Shown: positions 52,584 to 62,742 of the stretch, piece after piece
How the letters are laid out: every line of letters starts with the position of its first letter
Numbering within the stretch: position 1 is the first letter of the stretch
Source: Phytohabitans sp037414955
GTDB lineage: Bacteria > Actinomycetota > Actinomycetes > Mycobacteriales > Micromonosporaceae
DNA length: 64,000 bases
Assembly: GCA_037414955.1 (NCBI GenBank)
Contig: JBBEWH010000086.1
Coordinates: forward strand, 62,001-126,000
Reading direction: 5' to 3'
Program-made: the position numbers and the translations under genes
The notes under the pieces: model-generated
The model's input: the letters and a program-made list of their open reading frames with translations, nothing else
What the model was told of the DNA's origin: nothing
Databases searched by the model: none

Positions 52584-52935
52584 TCATCCAAGGCACCTGC
52601 GTCGATGGGTCCAACCAGCACTGGCGGCTGGTGACGGTCGGCTAGGCTGGAGGCTTCTCCACCGGTCCGACATCCCTCCTCCGAACGCACAGCCGGGGGA
52701 GGGGATGTCGCCGTTCACAGACCGGTGCCCAGGCCCAGCGTCGCGGGCAATGGCGACGGCCTGGGCCCGGCTGTCCGCCTGCAGCTTGGCGAGGATGTCC
52801 GAGAGCCGGTTGCCGATCGTGTTTGTGGACAGCATCAGACGCTGGGCGATCGCGTCGTTGCCGAGCCAGCGGGCGGCCAGGTCGAGGACCTCGCGCTCGC
52901 GCTTCGTGAGGTGGGGAAACGGGCACACAGGCGCC
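52584..52935 (-). pseudogene. LuxR-type helix-turn-helix fragment at the array end
   Basis: The minus strand encodes a good LuxR DNA-binding domain: LTKREREVLDLAARWLGNDA, IAQRLMLSTNTIGNRLSDIL, then AKLQADSRAQAVAIARDAG. It is the C-terminal part of a NarL/LuxR response regulator. Nothing of the receiver domain remains, and upstream (towards higher coordinates) the frame runs directly into the first CRISPR repeat at 52959-52987 with no start. After the domain there is a ~45-residue tail before the stop at 52584. The gene was cut when array sequence came to lie here. Confidence 0.7.
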
Positions 52936-52958
52936 AACCTTGGTACCGCGCGGCACTC

Positions 52959-55900
52959 GGGACCACCCCCGCGTCCACGGGGAGCACGAGTAGGCCGCCG
53001 CAGAGGCACGGGCCCCGAGCAGGACCACCCCCCGCGTCCGCGGGGAGCACGTTGCTGCGGTGCTCTGCGCGGACCATGCGCAGGGACCACCCGCGACCGC
53101 GGGGAGCACAACCGCGCGAACGCGGACTGCGACCCCCCGTCGTAGGACCACCCCCGCGTCCGCCGGGGAGCACTTAACCTCCACCTGTACGACCTGTTCA
53201 GACAGGGGACCACCCCGCGTCCGCGGGGAGCACCTATCAGATCTTGACCGACGGTGACCTTGGGAAGGACCACCCCCGCGTCCGCGGGGAGCACAAGTCT
53301 GCCCCAGGCGGATGACCGAGGAATGAGGGACCACCCCCGCGTCCGCGGGGAGCACGACGGAGTCGCCGGGTGAACCTGCTGAGCAGGGGGACCACCCCCG
53401 CGTCCGCGGGGAGCACCCACCAGTTCCGTGCCGGGCACCGCGTACAGCGGGACCACCCCCGCGTCCGCGGGGAGCACTGCTCGGTGATCCGCTGGCGCAG
53501 GATCATGAGGGGACCACCCCCGCGTCCGCGGGGAGCACCCGCAGGCGCTGCTGTGGTCCATCGTGGGCCTGGGACCACCCCCGCGTCCGCGGGGCGCACA
53601 GGTCGAGGCTGGTGGCGTGCTCGTCGTGCGCGGGACCACCCCCGCGTCCGCGGGGAGCACCGCGACGGGAGTTCGTGGGTGAGCGCTGGCGCGGGACCAC
53701 CCCAGCGTCCGCGGGGAGCACGGAATTCGTGCCAGTCGTCGTCATCGGCGCCTAGGACCACCCCCGAGTCCGCGGGGAGCACGGCCACAACGTCGGCGGT
53801 GTGACCTACCACCCGGGACCACCCCCGCGTCCGCGGGGAGCACGTTATGCGCGTCTCGTGCGGGGTACTCGACCGGGGACCACCCCCGCGTCCGCGGGGA
53901 GCACAACGTGCAGGAGCTCCCCGCGGACGCGCGGGCGGGACCACCCCCGCGTCCGCGGGGGAGCACGCCTGCTGGCTCAACCGGGTCCGCTCCAGGCCGG
54001 GACCACCCCCGCGTCCGCGAGGAGCACGTGAGCGGATCGCCGTCCCGGTACACCATCACGGGACCACCCCCGCATCCGCGGGGGAGCACGACGTCTTCGC
54101 CGATGGCAATACCCGCGTCGCGGGACCACCCCCGCGTCCGCGGGGAGCACGCTGTGGGCGTCGCCGCGGCATGGTGGGTGTTGGGACCACCCCCGCGTCC
54201 GCGGGGAGCACTACATTTCGGTGGTGAGGCTGGTCGAGCACTGGGGACCACCCCCGCGTCCGCGGGGAGCACCCCGGACCCGTCCTCGCCGAGCGACTCC
54301 CACCACGGACCACCCCCGCGTCCGCGGGGAGCACACCCTGGTCTGCGCGGGCCGCGTCGTGATCTGGGGACCACCCCCGCGTCCGTGGGGAGCACCTCGG
54401 CGTGCGGGGTGACCACCGTGACGGCGTGGGACCACCCCGCGTCCGCGAGGAGCACCTGTTCCTCCGTCCATTGAGGATTAGGAAGCGGGGACCATCCCCG
54501 CGTCCGCGGGGAGCACTCTGCCATCGGAACCTACTGCGGGGTCCCATTGGGACCACCCCCCGTCCGCGGGGAGCAAGCGGCGTGTCCCATCCATACGGGG
54601 ACTACCCCCGCGTCCGCGGGGATCACGGCCAGTACGTCCGCGGCCACGTCCAGCACGAGGGACCACCCCGCCCCCGCGGGGAGCACTCTCGCACCTCCCG
54701 GTCCTGGACGCGGCGCCCCGGGACCACCCCCGCGTCCACGGGGAGCACACGTCGAAGTCGGCCGGCCGCGCCGCAGCCGCGGGAACACCCACGCGTCCAC
54801 GGGGAGCACTCACGGCCATCGCTGTCCAGGAACACGTCCAGGGGACCACCCCCGCGTCCGCGGGGAGCACCGCGGCGCCCAGGCCGCCGCGGAGTTGGCC
54901 GCGGGACCACCCCCGCGTCCGCGGGGAGCACCCCTTGATCGTGTCGAACCAGAAGATCACCACGGGACCACCCCCGCGTCCGCGGGGAGCACGCCTCGGC
55001 CGCCGAGATGTTGGCGTCGTGGACGGGACCACCCCCGCGTCCGCGGGGAGCACTGGCGGTGCCGCGGCGTTCCGCGCCGGTCTGCGGGACCGCCCCCGCG
55101 TCCGCGGGGAGCACGTAAACCTTGCCGGTACCGGCTCGCAGACGTCGGGACCACCCCCGCGTCCGCGGGCAGCACGAGTTGGTGTCCGCCACTACCTCTC
55201 GCGTCGCGGGACCATCCCCGCGTCCACGGCGAGCACATGCTCGTCGATGGCGCCGCCAATCCCAGTCCGGCACCATCCCCGCGTCTGTGGGGAGCACGTC
55301 TTCGCGGACTCGGCCCGCTACGTCGAGCCGGGACCCTCCCCGCGTCCGCGGGAGCACTCAGTGTCGTCGATCGTGCCGGTGCCGGGACCACCCTCGCGTC
55401 CGCGGGGGAGCACACCTCGACGGCCGGTCAGGTCCGTAGGAGATGGGGACCACCCCCGCGTCCGCGGGGAGCACGAGCTGAGTACCGCCATACGCGCGGC
55501 GCTCCTGGGACCACCCCCGCGTCCGCGGGGAGCACGGACCGCCAGCTTGTACCAGCCGGTCCACCCCGGGACCACCCCGGCGTCCGCGGGGAGCACATGC
55601 CTTCCGAGACGCCTTGCTCGGCCAGTTCGGGACCACCCCCGCGTCCGCGGGGAGCACTTGATCGACCATCCGGACACGCCCGCCACGTAGGGACACCCCC
55701 GCGTCCGCGGGAGCACTCGGGTGCCGGCCCGGTACTCGTCGCGGACGCGGGACCACCCCCGCGTCCGCGGGGAGCACGCCGGGCCGAGTCCACCCCGATC
55801 GCCTTGGGTGGGACCACCCCCGCGTCCGCGGGGAGCACAGGGAGGTGCACACGTGGCCGTGACCGATCCAGGGACCCCCGCGTCCGCGGGGAGCACCTGT

Positions 55901-58900
55901 CGGACTGGTCGATGCTCACCGCCGGCTCAGGACCACCCCCGCGTCCGCGGGGAGCACGGCCGGCCCGCCGCTAAGGGTTGGGCGGCCGGCGGACCACCCC
56001 CGCGTCCGCGGGGAGCACGGCACGCTGGTGTCGAGCGGGTCGGGGTCGGCGGGACCACCCCCGCGTCCGCGGGGAGCACGGGATTTTTTTCCGACTCTTG
56101 ATGCGCGGCCAAGGACCACCCCCGCGTCCGCGGGGAGCACGCGTGCCGGGACTGACCACCCTTGGCCGTGTCGGGACCACCCCGCGTCCGCGGGGAGCAC
56201 TAGCTCCTGTGGCTTACGCATCGTGATTCATCCGGACCACCCCCGCGTCCGCGGGGAGCACAAGCAGGACGCGAAGGCGACGCGCATCCGCCACGGACAA
56301 CCCCCGCGTCCGCGGGAGCACTACGTCGATGAAGACGGGCGGGTACTCGGCTGGGGACCACCCCCGCGTCCGCGGGGAGCACTCACCAATCGGGCGGGGC
56401 CGGGCGACCGCCCGGGGACCACCCCCGCGTCCGCGGGGAGCACCCTCCGCGACTCACAGCGGCCTTCTCAGACCGTGGACCACCCCCGCGTCCGCGGGGG
56501 AGCACCACCCGGGTGCCGCGCCGCTGTATGCGTTGCAGGGACCACCCCCGCGTCCGCGGGGAGCACGGGGAGCGGCGGCGCCGCTCGCGCACCACCATGG
56601 GACCACCCCCGCGTCCGCGGGGAGCACGGTGTCCTCGCAGTCACGTCGTTCCTGTATTGGGGACCACCCCCGCGTCCGCGGGGAGCACCTCGCCGCCGTC
56701 GCCGGCATCAGCACCGCCGAGGGACCACCCCCGCGTCCGGGGGGAGCACCTCGGTGACCCGGGTGCCGGCGTGCCCGCACAGGGACCACCCCCGCGTCCG
56801 CGGGGAGCACAACGTCCGCCCGGCACACGGCAACGTCGTGACGGGACCACCCCAGCGTCCGCGGGGAGCACTGCTTCGCGGGACACGGCGCCTTGTGCGT
56901 CGTGGGACCACCCCCGCGTCCGCGGGGAGCACTACGGGTTCCCGACACCGTACCGACGCGGAACTGGGACCACCCCCGCGTCCGCGGGGAGCACCTTGAT
57001 GGTGATCGTGGTGGTCATGCTCTATCCGGACCACCCCCGCGTCCGCGGGGAGCACCTTGGCCGGCTCCTTCCTGCTCGGTGGTGCGGGGGACCACCCCCG
57101 CGTCCGCGGGGAGCACCCGCTTCTTGAGCTGGTTGTCGAGCTTGGACAGGGACCACCCCCGCGTCCGCGGGGAGCACGCCGCCGTTGATAGCAGGGGGCA
57201 TGATCGGTCGGGACCACCCCCGCGTCCGCGGGGAGCACGCGAGGTCACGGACCACCACATACGGCCGACCGGGACCACCCCCGCGTCCGCGGGGAGCACA
57301 CGTGAACCCGGTGACCCGTCCGATTCATTCACGGACCACCCCCGCGTCCGCGGGGAGCACGTTGCTGTCATCGGCCAGCGCCTCCGCGATCAGGGACCAC
57401 CCCCGCGTCCGCGGGGAGCACAACATGGTCCTGATCTACGACCCGGACCCCGCGGGACCACCCCCGCGTCCGCGGGGAGCACGTGCTCGGCCAGCGCGTG
57501 GAAGGCGCCGGCGAGGGACCACCCCCGCGTCCGCGGGGAGCACCGCTTCGACTGGAGCGCCACCGTCAACCCCTCGGGACCACCCCCGCGTCCGCGGGGA
57601 GCACTATCCCAGCCATGGCCCACTTTGCCTGCATGCAGGACCACCCCCGCGTCCGCGGGGAGCACTCCGCGGCGGTTTCCGGATGCGGGACTTCCCAGGG
57701 ACCACCCCCGCGTCCGCGGGGAGCACTTCGCCGTCGTGGAGATGATCTCGACGTTGGTGGGACCACCCCCGCGTCCGCGGGGAGCACTCCTCGGGCGTCA
57801 GGGTGCGGAGCCAGATCGCGGGACCACCCCCGCGTCCGCGGGGAGCACGTCGGCGCGGCCGCACCCGGTGAGGTGCGCGTGGGACCACCCCCGCGTCCGC
57901 GGGGAGCACGGCGGCGCCACGGGGTTCGACGCCGTGTCCCACGGACCACCCCCGCGTCCGCGGGGAGCACACCTGGCACGCCGCCGGCTTCCCCTCGCCG
58001 TGCGGACCACCCCCGCGTCCGCGGGGAGCACGCCACCGACCCGGTCGACCTGCACCGGTTCTCGGGACCACCCCCGCGTCCGCGGGGAGCACCGGACCCC
58101 ACCCCCGTGCTCGGCGCCGTCACCGGGACCACCCCCGCGTCCGCGGGGAGCACACGGTCTCCTCCTGCTTGCGGCGTAGGTAGTCGGGACCACCCCCGCG
58201 TCCGCGGGGAGCACAACCGTGGCCGGGATCGCCACCGACCGCAAACCGGACCACCCCCGCGTCCGCGGGGAGCACCATGGGCGTCGCCCGATCCGTGTTA
58301 CTCATCGGGGACCACCCCCGCGTCCGCGGGGAGCACGGGGTCGGTACAGGTCACGTATTCGTCGTCGCGGGACCACCCCCGCGTCCGCGGGGAGCACAGC
58401 TCGGCTCCGGTGCCGTGCCGGCCGTCACCGGGACCACCCCCGCGTCCGCGGGGAGCACGCGATGAGGAACCCGGCGCGGCTGCACGTCGTGTTGGACGGA
58501 CCACCCCCGCGTCCGCGGGGAGCACGAACGCCGCGACGGCGACGATGTGGGGCCTGTCGGACCACCCCCGCGTCCGCGGGGAGCACTGCCCGACCGCGAT
58601 CCGGGCGATGCCGCGCCTGGGACCACCCCCGCGTCCGCGGGGAGCACGCCGTACTGATCAACTTCGGGTTGGCGGTGGTGGGACCACCCCCGCGTCCGCG
58701 GGGAGCACATGCCCATGCGTGTCGCCGACCAGGAGTCCGCGGGACCACCCCCGCGTCCGCGGGGAGCACACGCGCGGGAGTGGCACGGGTTCACCAAGTG
58801 CAGGACCACCCCCGCGTCCGCGGGGAGCACCAGCGGTCACCGTTCCCAAAACCGCCCTAGCGGGACCACCCCCGCGTCCGCGGGGAGCACGGAACGACCT

Positions 58901-59561
58901 GGTCGTGCAGTGGTGGGAACAGGGGACCACCCCCGCGTCCGCGGGGAGCACCAGGCTGCCTCCCTCGTGCCGTCGTGCCGCCAGGGACCACCCCCGCGTC
59001 CGCGGGGAGCACCTGCGCGCGGGCGGTGATCGCGGCCTGCGCCGGGGACCACCCCCGCGTCCGCGGGGAGCACTTCGGCATCGACGGCAAGGCGCTGATG
59101 CTCGGAGGACCACCCCCGCGTCCGCGGGGAGCACGCGCCCGCGCTCGCGGACGCGGTGATGGAGTTGGGACCACCCCCGCGTCCGCGGGGAGCACCCATC
59201 GCCCGCCGAGCCGGCGGTGATGGCGTTGGGACCACCCCCGCGTCCGCGGGGAGCACCACCAATCCCGGGTTCGAGACCGGCCTGGCCGAGGACCACCCCC
59301 GCGTCCGCGGGGAGCACGTGGCCGGGGCACTAGCCGTCTGGTCTCTCCAGGGACCACCCCCGCGTCCGCGGGGAGCACGCAACCCCGCCGCACGCTAGGC
59401 GCGTTACGGGGGGACCACCCCCGCGTCCGCGGGGAGCACCCACAGTGGGCGGCGGATCTTCTGACGACGCCGGGACCACCCCCGCGTCCGCGGGGAGCAC
59501 CCCCTCTCCCCCGACTTCAGGACCACGAGGTCGGGACCACCCCCGCGTCCGCGGGGAGCAC
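52959..59561 (-). CRISPR. Type I-E CRISPR array, about 109 repeats
   Basis: A very long array with a 61-bp period: 29-bp repeats and mostly 32-bp spacers. On the plus strand the repeat begins GGGACCACCC and ends GCGGGGAGCAC, with an inverted core CCCCGCG/CGCGGGG. Read from the minus strand it begins GTGCTCCCCGC, the usual orientation of type I-E repeats. I counted repeats along the sequence and get about 109, with a margin of a few. Repeats from about 56.9 kb to 59.5 kb are almost all perfect. From 52.96 to 55.9 kb many have substitutions or lost or extra C/G residues. That decay, the repeat orientation and the cas gene position put the leader at the 59.56-kb end. Transcription is expected towards lower coordinates. 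Confidence 0.97.
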
Positions 59562-59862
59562 ACTTCTTGACCTGCGGCGTTATAGATCGTCTCCGGGGAT
59601 TTCATTCACTTTGTGGATCATGGCACCTTCGTCTCGGCCGGTATGCACCGTACGCGTCGGTCGTTGGCCCATCAGACCTCCGTTCAAGATCAGAGCTCGC
59701 ACCGGGCGACCAACATATCGGTCCCGTCAGGAGAGCACCGGACAAGAACCCGCCGCGGCTGAAGGAACCTGGCACACGGCCGTCAACAAGCCAATCGCGG
59801 CCAGCGGGCACAGCGAAACGCAGAGTAGCCAGCCGACCGCTCATCGGCGTGAGGGCTGGCTC
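59562..59862 (-). promoter_or_regulatory. CRISPR leader region
   Basis: The 300 bases next to the leader-side repeat contain no gene. The first ~60 bases next to the repeat are clearly less GC-rich than the surroundings and read on the minus strand ...CTATAACGCCGCAGGTCAAG... just before the first repeat. A TATAAC box 20-25 bases before the array is a candidate -10 element. Position, composition and repeat orientation support a leader carrying the array promoter and integration signals; its exact limits are not visible. Confidence 0.55.
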
Positions 59863-60120
59863 TCACTCGCCTGTATCGGTCGGGCTGCCTGGAGATTTCG
59901 TGGATCTGCGTCGGCCAAACCTTCGGCGTTTGGAGGCGTTGCTCCAGCCGGCCAGCATTTGCAGGGATTGAGGCGTCCGTTCGGCGGGTCGACGGATGAG
60001 GGTGATGCCGTCGTGGTCGACGGGCTGCCAGTGATGGTCGTGGACTTTGAAGGACAGACGGTGCTCGCCACGGAATTGGTAGACCATCAGTACGCGGCCC
60101 GTTCCGATCAGCCAGCGGCG
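59863..60120 (-). pseudogene. cas2: Divergent cas2e C-terminal relic
   Basis: On the minus strand, LIGTGRVLMVYQFRGEHRLS, FKVHDHHWQPVDHDGITLIR and RPAERTPQSLQMLAGWSNAS align throughout with the C-terminal half of the intact Cas2 at 60706-61098 (GPGRALLVYQQPGEQRLCFQ, VHDHRWQPVDLDGITLIRRP and so on). The two agree at clearly more than half of the positions but are too diverged for a recent duplication. The N-terminal half is missing; the ISL3 relic begins where it should be. So this is the remains of another cas2e gene lying directly beside the leader. Confidence 0.8.
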
Positions 60121-60560
60121 CAGGGTGCGTTTCGCCGCCGGTGTAGGCGCGGGTGCGGATCTCGTCCAGCAGTTGGTTGGTGCCGGTGATGCCGTCGGTG
60201 CAGCGTTGCAGCAGGTAGGCCTTGTGCGGGTCGAGGATGCTGTCGCGGTTGGTGCCGTTCGGGCCGACCATCGTCTGCGGATCGGGGACGTCGGCGTAGC
60301 GGCGCACGGTCTTGGGATCCAACCCGAGTCGGCGGGCGGTCACGTAGAGGCCCAGGCCCTGTTCGTGCAGGGCGTGCACCTCGGCGTGGCGGGCCGGTGT
60401 GTTGTGCTCGTAGGCTCTCGGTCTGCGGCTGGGCCCGCAGGGTGGGCTGCGCCGGTGGTGGTTCGGGTGCCGGTTGTAGGCGTCGGCGGTGTCGGGCGAC
60501 CGCCTTGTAGACCGCGGCGGACAGGTTGTGCTGCAGGGCACTGGTGGGCCGCTGGGGAGG
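60121..60560 (-). pseudogene. ISL3-family transposase relic
   Basis: Minus-strand pieces match the middle of ISL3 (IS204/IS1001-like) transposases. From about 60490 down to 60122: ARHAEVHALHEQGLGLYVTA, RRLGLDPKTVRRYADVPDP and LDPHKAYLLQRCTDGITGTN, then LLDEIRTRAYTG. From about 60550 to 60490, in another frame: LQHNLSAAVYKAVARHRR. At least one frameshift and loss of both ends make it non-functional. It lies exactly between the intact cas2 and the cas2e relic, which suggests an insertion-linked rearrangement of the cas operon. No terminal inverted repeats or target duplication were recognised. Confidence 0.7.
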
Positions 60561-60705
60561 TGTCCGCAAGTTCGCCGGTCCTTTCCAGCGGCCCTCAGCC
60601 CGAAGGATGCATACGACTTTCGCCGCACGTCGCTCTCCGGTGACTACTGTGACTTTGGATTGCTCAGCTTCTTGATGTGGGCCCAACAAGCTGCCCGCTC
60701 CTTGC

Positions 60706-61098
60706 TCACTCTTGTTGCGGACCCGCCGGGGAGGTGTGGCCGCTCCCTGGGGCGCGGCGCGCGAAGCGGCGACGCCTTGATGCTTTGCTCCAGCCCTTCG
60801 GCAGGGCTGGGTTGTAGGTCTCCCGCTCGGTGGGTCGGCGGATCAAGGTTATGCCGTCGAGGTCCACCGGCTGCCAACGGTGATCGTGTACCTGGAAGCA
60901 CAAGCGTTGCTCGCCCGGCTGCTGGTAGACAAGCAGCGCCCGTCCCGGTCCAGCCATCTCGACGACCTTGCCCCAGACTCGGTGGCGGATTCGGCTGTTG
61001 ACATGCCCGATGTAGACCCCGGCGGAAATTTCCAGCAGCCACTGTGTCAGGTGGCCGCGCAGGCTCTCGGGGCAGGCGGTGAGGATGACGACGGTCAT
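60706..61098 (-). CDS. cas2: Cas2 (type I-E)
   Basis: A 130-residue Cas2e. It begins TVVILTACPESLRGHLTQWL and continues EISAGVYIGHVNSRIRHRVW and KVVEMAGPGRALLVYQQPGE, with the ferredoxin-like fold of the family. Cas2 dimers bridge Cas1 dimers and act structurally in spacer integration. The C-terminal ~35 residues (after WSKASRRRRFARRA) are longer than in many Cas2e proteins and are basic. I start at the ATG at 61098, which overlaps the cas1 stop (ATGA); the frame is open upstream inside cas1. It is the last intact gene of the cas operon. Confidence 0.95.
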   Translation of the reverse strand: MTVVILTACPESLRGHLTQWLLEISAGVYIGHVNSRIRHRVWGKVVEMAGPGRALLVYQQPGEQRLCFQVHDHRWQPVDLDGITLIRRPTERETYNPALPKGWSKASRRRRFARRAPGSGHTSPAGPQQE

Positions 61099-62066
61099 CA
61101 GAAGTCCACCTCGTCGCCGTAGTTGCGTCCGCTGTCGAGTTCGTAGCCGTCCTCGTCCCACAGGCGTACGGTGTCGTTCTCCGCACTCTCATCGAGCCAC
61201 TCCTCATCGATTGGACCGCTGGGTCCAGGGCTGAGCAGCAGACTCCGGATGTCGCGTACGCATCGGTCGAGGAGTGCACCGTCATGGACACGGTCGCGGA
61301 CCGCGCGGCGGGTCTCCGGGCCAATCTCGGTGGATCCACTGGCGGCGACGTCAAAGGCGACCGGGATGGTGATATCGGCCTTGTAGAGGTCGGCGATGTC
61401 GTAGACGAAGGATCGGTCGTGTCCGGTGTGGACAAAGCCGAGGCCGGGTGAGGCTCCGATGGCAACGGTGACGGCGTGCACGATGCCGTACAGGCAGGCG
61501 TGGGCTGCGGACAGGGCTTGGTTGACAGGGTCGCTGCCGCTGAAGTCGTCAGGATTGTACTCGCGGTTGTTCCAGGTCACGCCGGTGCGCTTGGCGTGTT
61601 CACGGTAGCAGCGGCGTACTCGGGCCCCTTCCTTGCCACGGAGTTGCTGCATGGTGAGAGCGGTGGTGTCCTCCCCCGGAAAGCGCATCCGATACATTTC
61701 TCGCGCCACCCGCAGTCGCCGGTCGCGATGGGTGACTGCGGTGGCTTGGGCGACGAGTAGCCGGCTCGATCGCGCCAGCGAACGTCCGTGGGCGTAGTAG
61801 CGGACGCCATGCTCGCCGACCCAGACTGTGGTGGCGCCGTTGTCGGCGAGAAGCATCATCGCCTGTTGGGTGACGCTGGTGCCGGGGCCGAGCATGAGGA
61901 CACCGAGGGTGGCGGCGGGGATGTGGACAACGCCTTTGTCGTCAGTGGCGGTGACCGCGTTGCTGTCGCGGTGGATCACACAGCGTTCGAGGTAGATGAA
62001 GCTGAGCCGATCCTGGATACGGTTGAGGTCGGCTAGTTCCGCCGGTGGGACACCGGGGACCTTCAT
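61098..62066 (-). CDS. cas1: Cas1 (type I-E integrase)
   Basis: A 322-residue Cas1e, the metal-dependent integrase of spacer acquisition. Active-site residues are in place: Glu146 in QLRGKEGARVRRCYREHA, His213 in GFVHTGHDRSFVYDIADLYK, and Asp223/Asp226 in the same segment. The N-terminal beta domain includes VVHIPAATLGVLMLGPGTSV. The C-terminal tail is acidic (LDESAENDTVRLWDEDGYEL). ATG at 62066 overlaps the cas6e stop, and the stop overlaps cas2. Length and motifs are normal, so acquisition looks functional. Confidence 0.97.
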   Translation of the reverse strand: MKVPGVPPAELADLNRIQDRLSFIYLERCVIHRDSNAVTATDDKGVVHIPAATLGVLMLGPGTSVTQQAMMLLADNGATTVWVGEHGVRYYAHGRSLARSSRLLVAQATAVTHRDRRLRVAREMYRMRFPGEDTTALTMQQLRGKEGARVRRCYREHAKRTGVTWNNREYNPDDFSGSDPVNQALSAAHACLYGIVHAVTVAIGASPGLGFVHTGHDRSFVYDIADLYKADITIPVAFDVAASGSTEIGPETRRAVRDRVHDGALLDRCVRDIRSLLLSPGPSGPIDEEWLDESAENDTVRLWDEDGYELDSGRNYGDEVDF

Positions 62067-62740
62067 GCGGTGGCCTGGGCAGGGGCAAGGGTGAGCAGGC
62101 CGCAGCCGTACGCTTTGGCGTGTCCTATCCCGTTGACCAGCGTGCGGCGGAATGCCTCCGCGTCGGTGACCTGCAGGATGCCGTCGTATGTCGCCGTGAC
62201 GAGGGTGACGCTACCCATGCCGCGTTTGAAGGATTGCGTCTGGCGCCGGTGCAGCCGGAGGTTGGGGCGGCCGTCGTGCTGGGGCGCCACGACGAAGCCG
62301 TGCTTTTCCGCCCGGTTGATCAGCCACTGGACCTGCTCTGATTCGCGCAGGTAACCAAAGCGCTGCGTCTCCTTGGCTTCGGCGGTCTTGCGGCCGCTGT
62401 GGGTTGGGTTTGCGGTAAGCCGGAACGCCCACTCCTGGCCCTGACACAGCGACTCGAGCAACCCGTCGTAGTCACGGGTCACCCAGGCCTGGTCGCAGGT
62501 GGGCCAGCCGACTTGTTCGATCAGGTGGGTGAGGTCGGGTCGCCCAGGGCTGACCATGTAGAGGTAAACGGTCGCGGTGGTCGGGGTATCGAGGCGCCAC
62601 AGCGTACGGGTGTCGACGCGCTCGTAATCCTCGGCGACCGGGAAGGCGGCGCGGACCACGGCGTGCATGGCGTGCGGTGAGGAGAGCAGCTTGCGCGCGT
62701 TCCGGCGGGCTGGGTTGATCTGGAATCGGGTGAGGAACAT
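62063..62740 (-). CDS. cas6e: Cas6e (CRISPR RNA endonuclease)
   Basis: A 225-residue Cas6e (CasE), which cuts the repeat hairpin to make mature crRNA and stays in Cascade. It has two ferredoxin-like folds. The likely catalytic His is His26 in LLSSPHAMHAVVRAAF, at the position of His26 in known Cas6e. The Gly-rich loop near the end is GIGHAKAYGCGLLTL. Substrate is the repeat hairpin formed by CCCCGCG/CGCGGGG. It overlaps cas1 by 4 bp and lies 2 bp after cas5e. Confidence 0.95.
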   Translation of the reverse strand: MFLTRFQINPARRNARKLLSSPHAMHAVVRAAFPVAEDYERVDTRTLWRLDTPTTATVYLYMVSPGRPDLTHLIEQVGWPTCDQAWVTRDYDGLLESLCQGQEWAFRLTANPTHSGRKTAEAKETQRFGYLRESEQVQWLINRAEKHGFVVAPQHDGRPNLRLHRRQTQSFKRGMGSVTLVTATYDGILQVTDAEAFRRTLVNGIGHAKAYGCGLLTLAPAQATA

Positions 62741-62742
62741 GT

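Noticed and set aside
52584..59605. Many long open frames through the array, rich in repeated Arg-Gly-Pro and His-Pro-Arg-Val peptides
   Set aside because: They arise because the 61-bp repeat unit lacks stops in several frames. The translated repeat is visible every ~20 residues. There are no starts or ribosome sites; this is CRISPR sequence.
60489..61122. Plus-strand frames opposite cas2 and the ISL3 relic
   Set aside because: Antisense to recognised genes, with no independent coding evidence.
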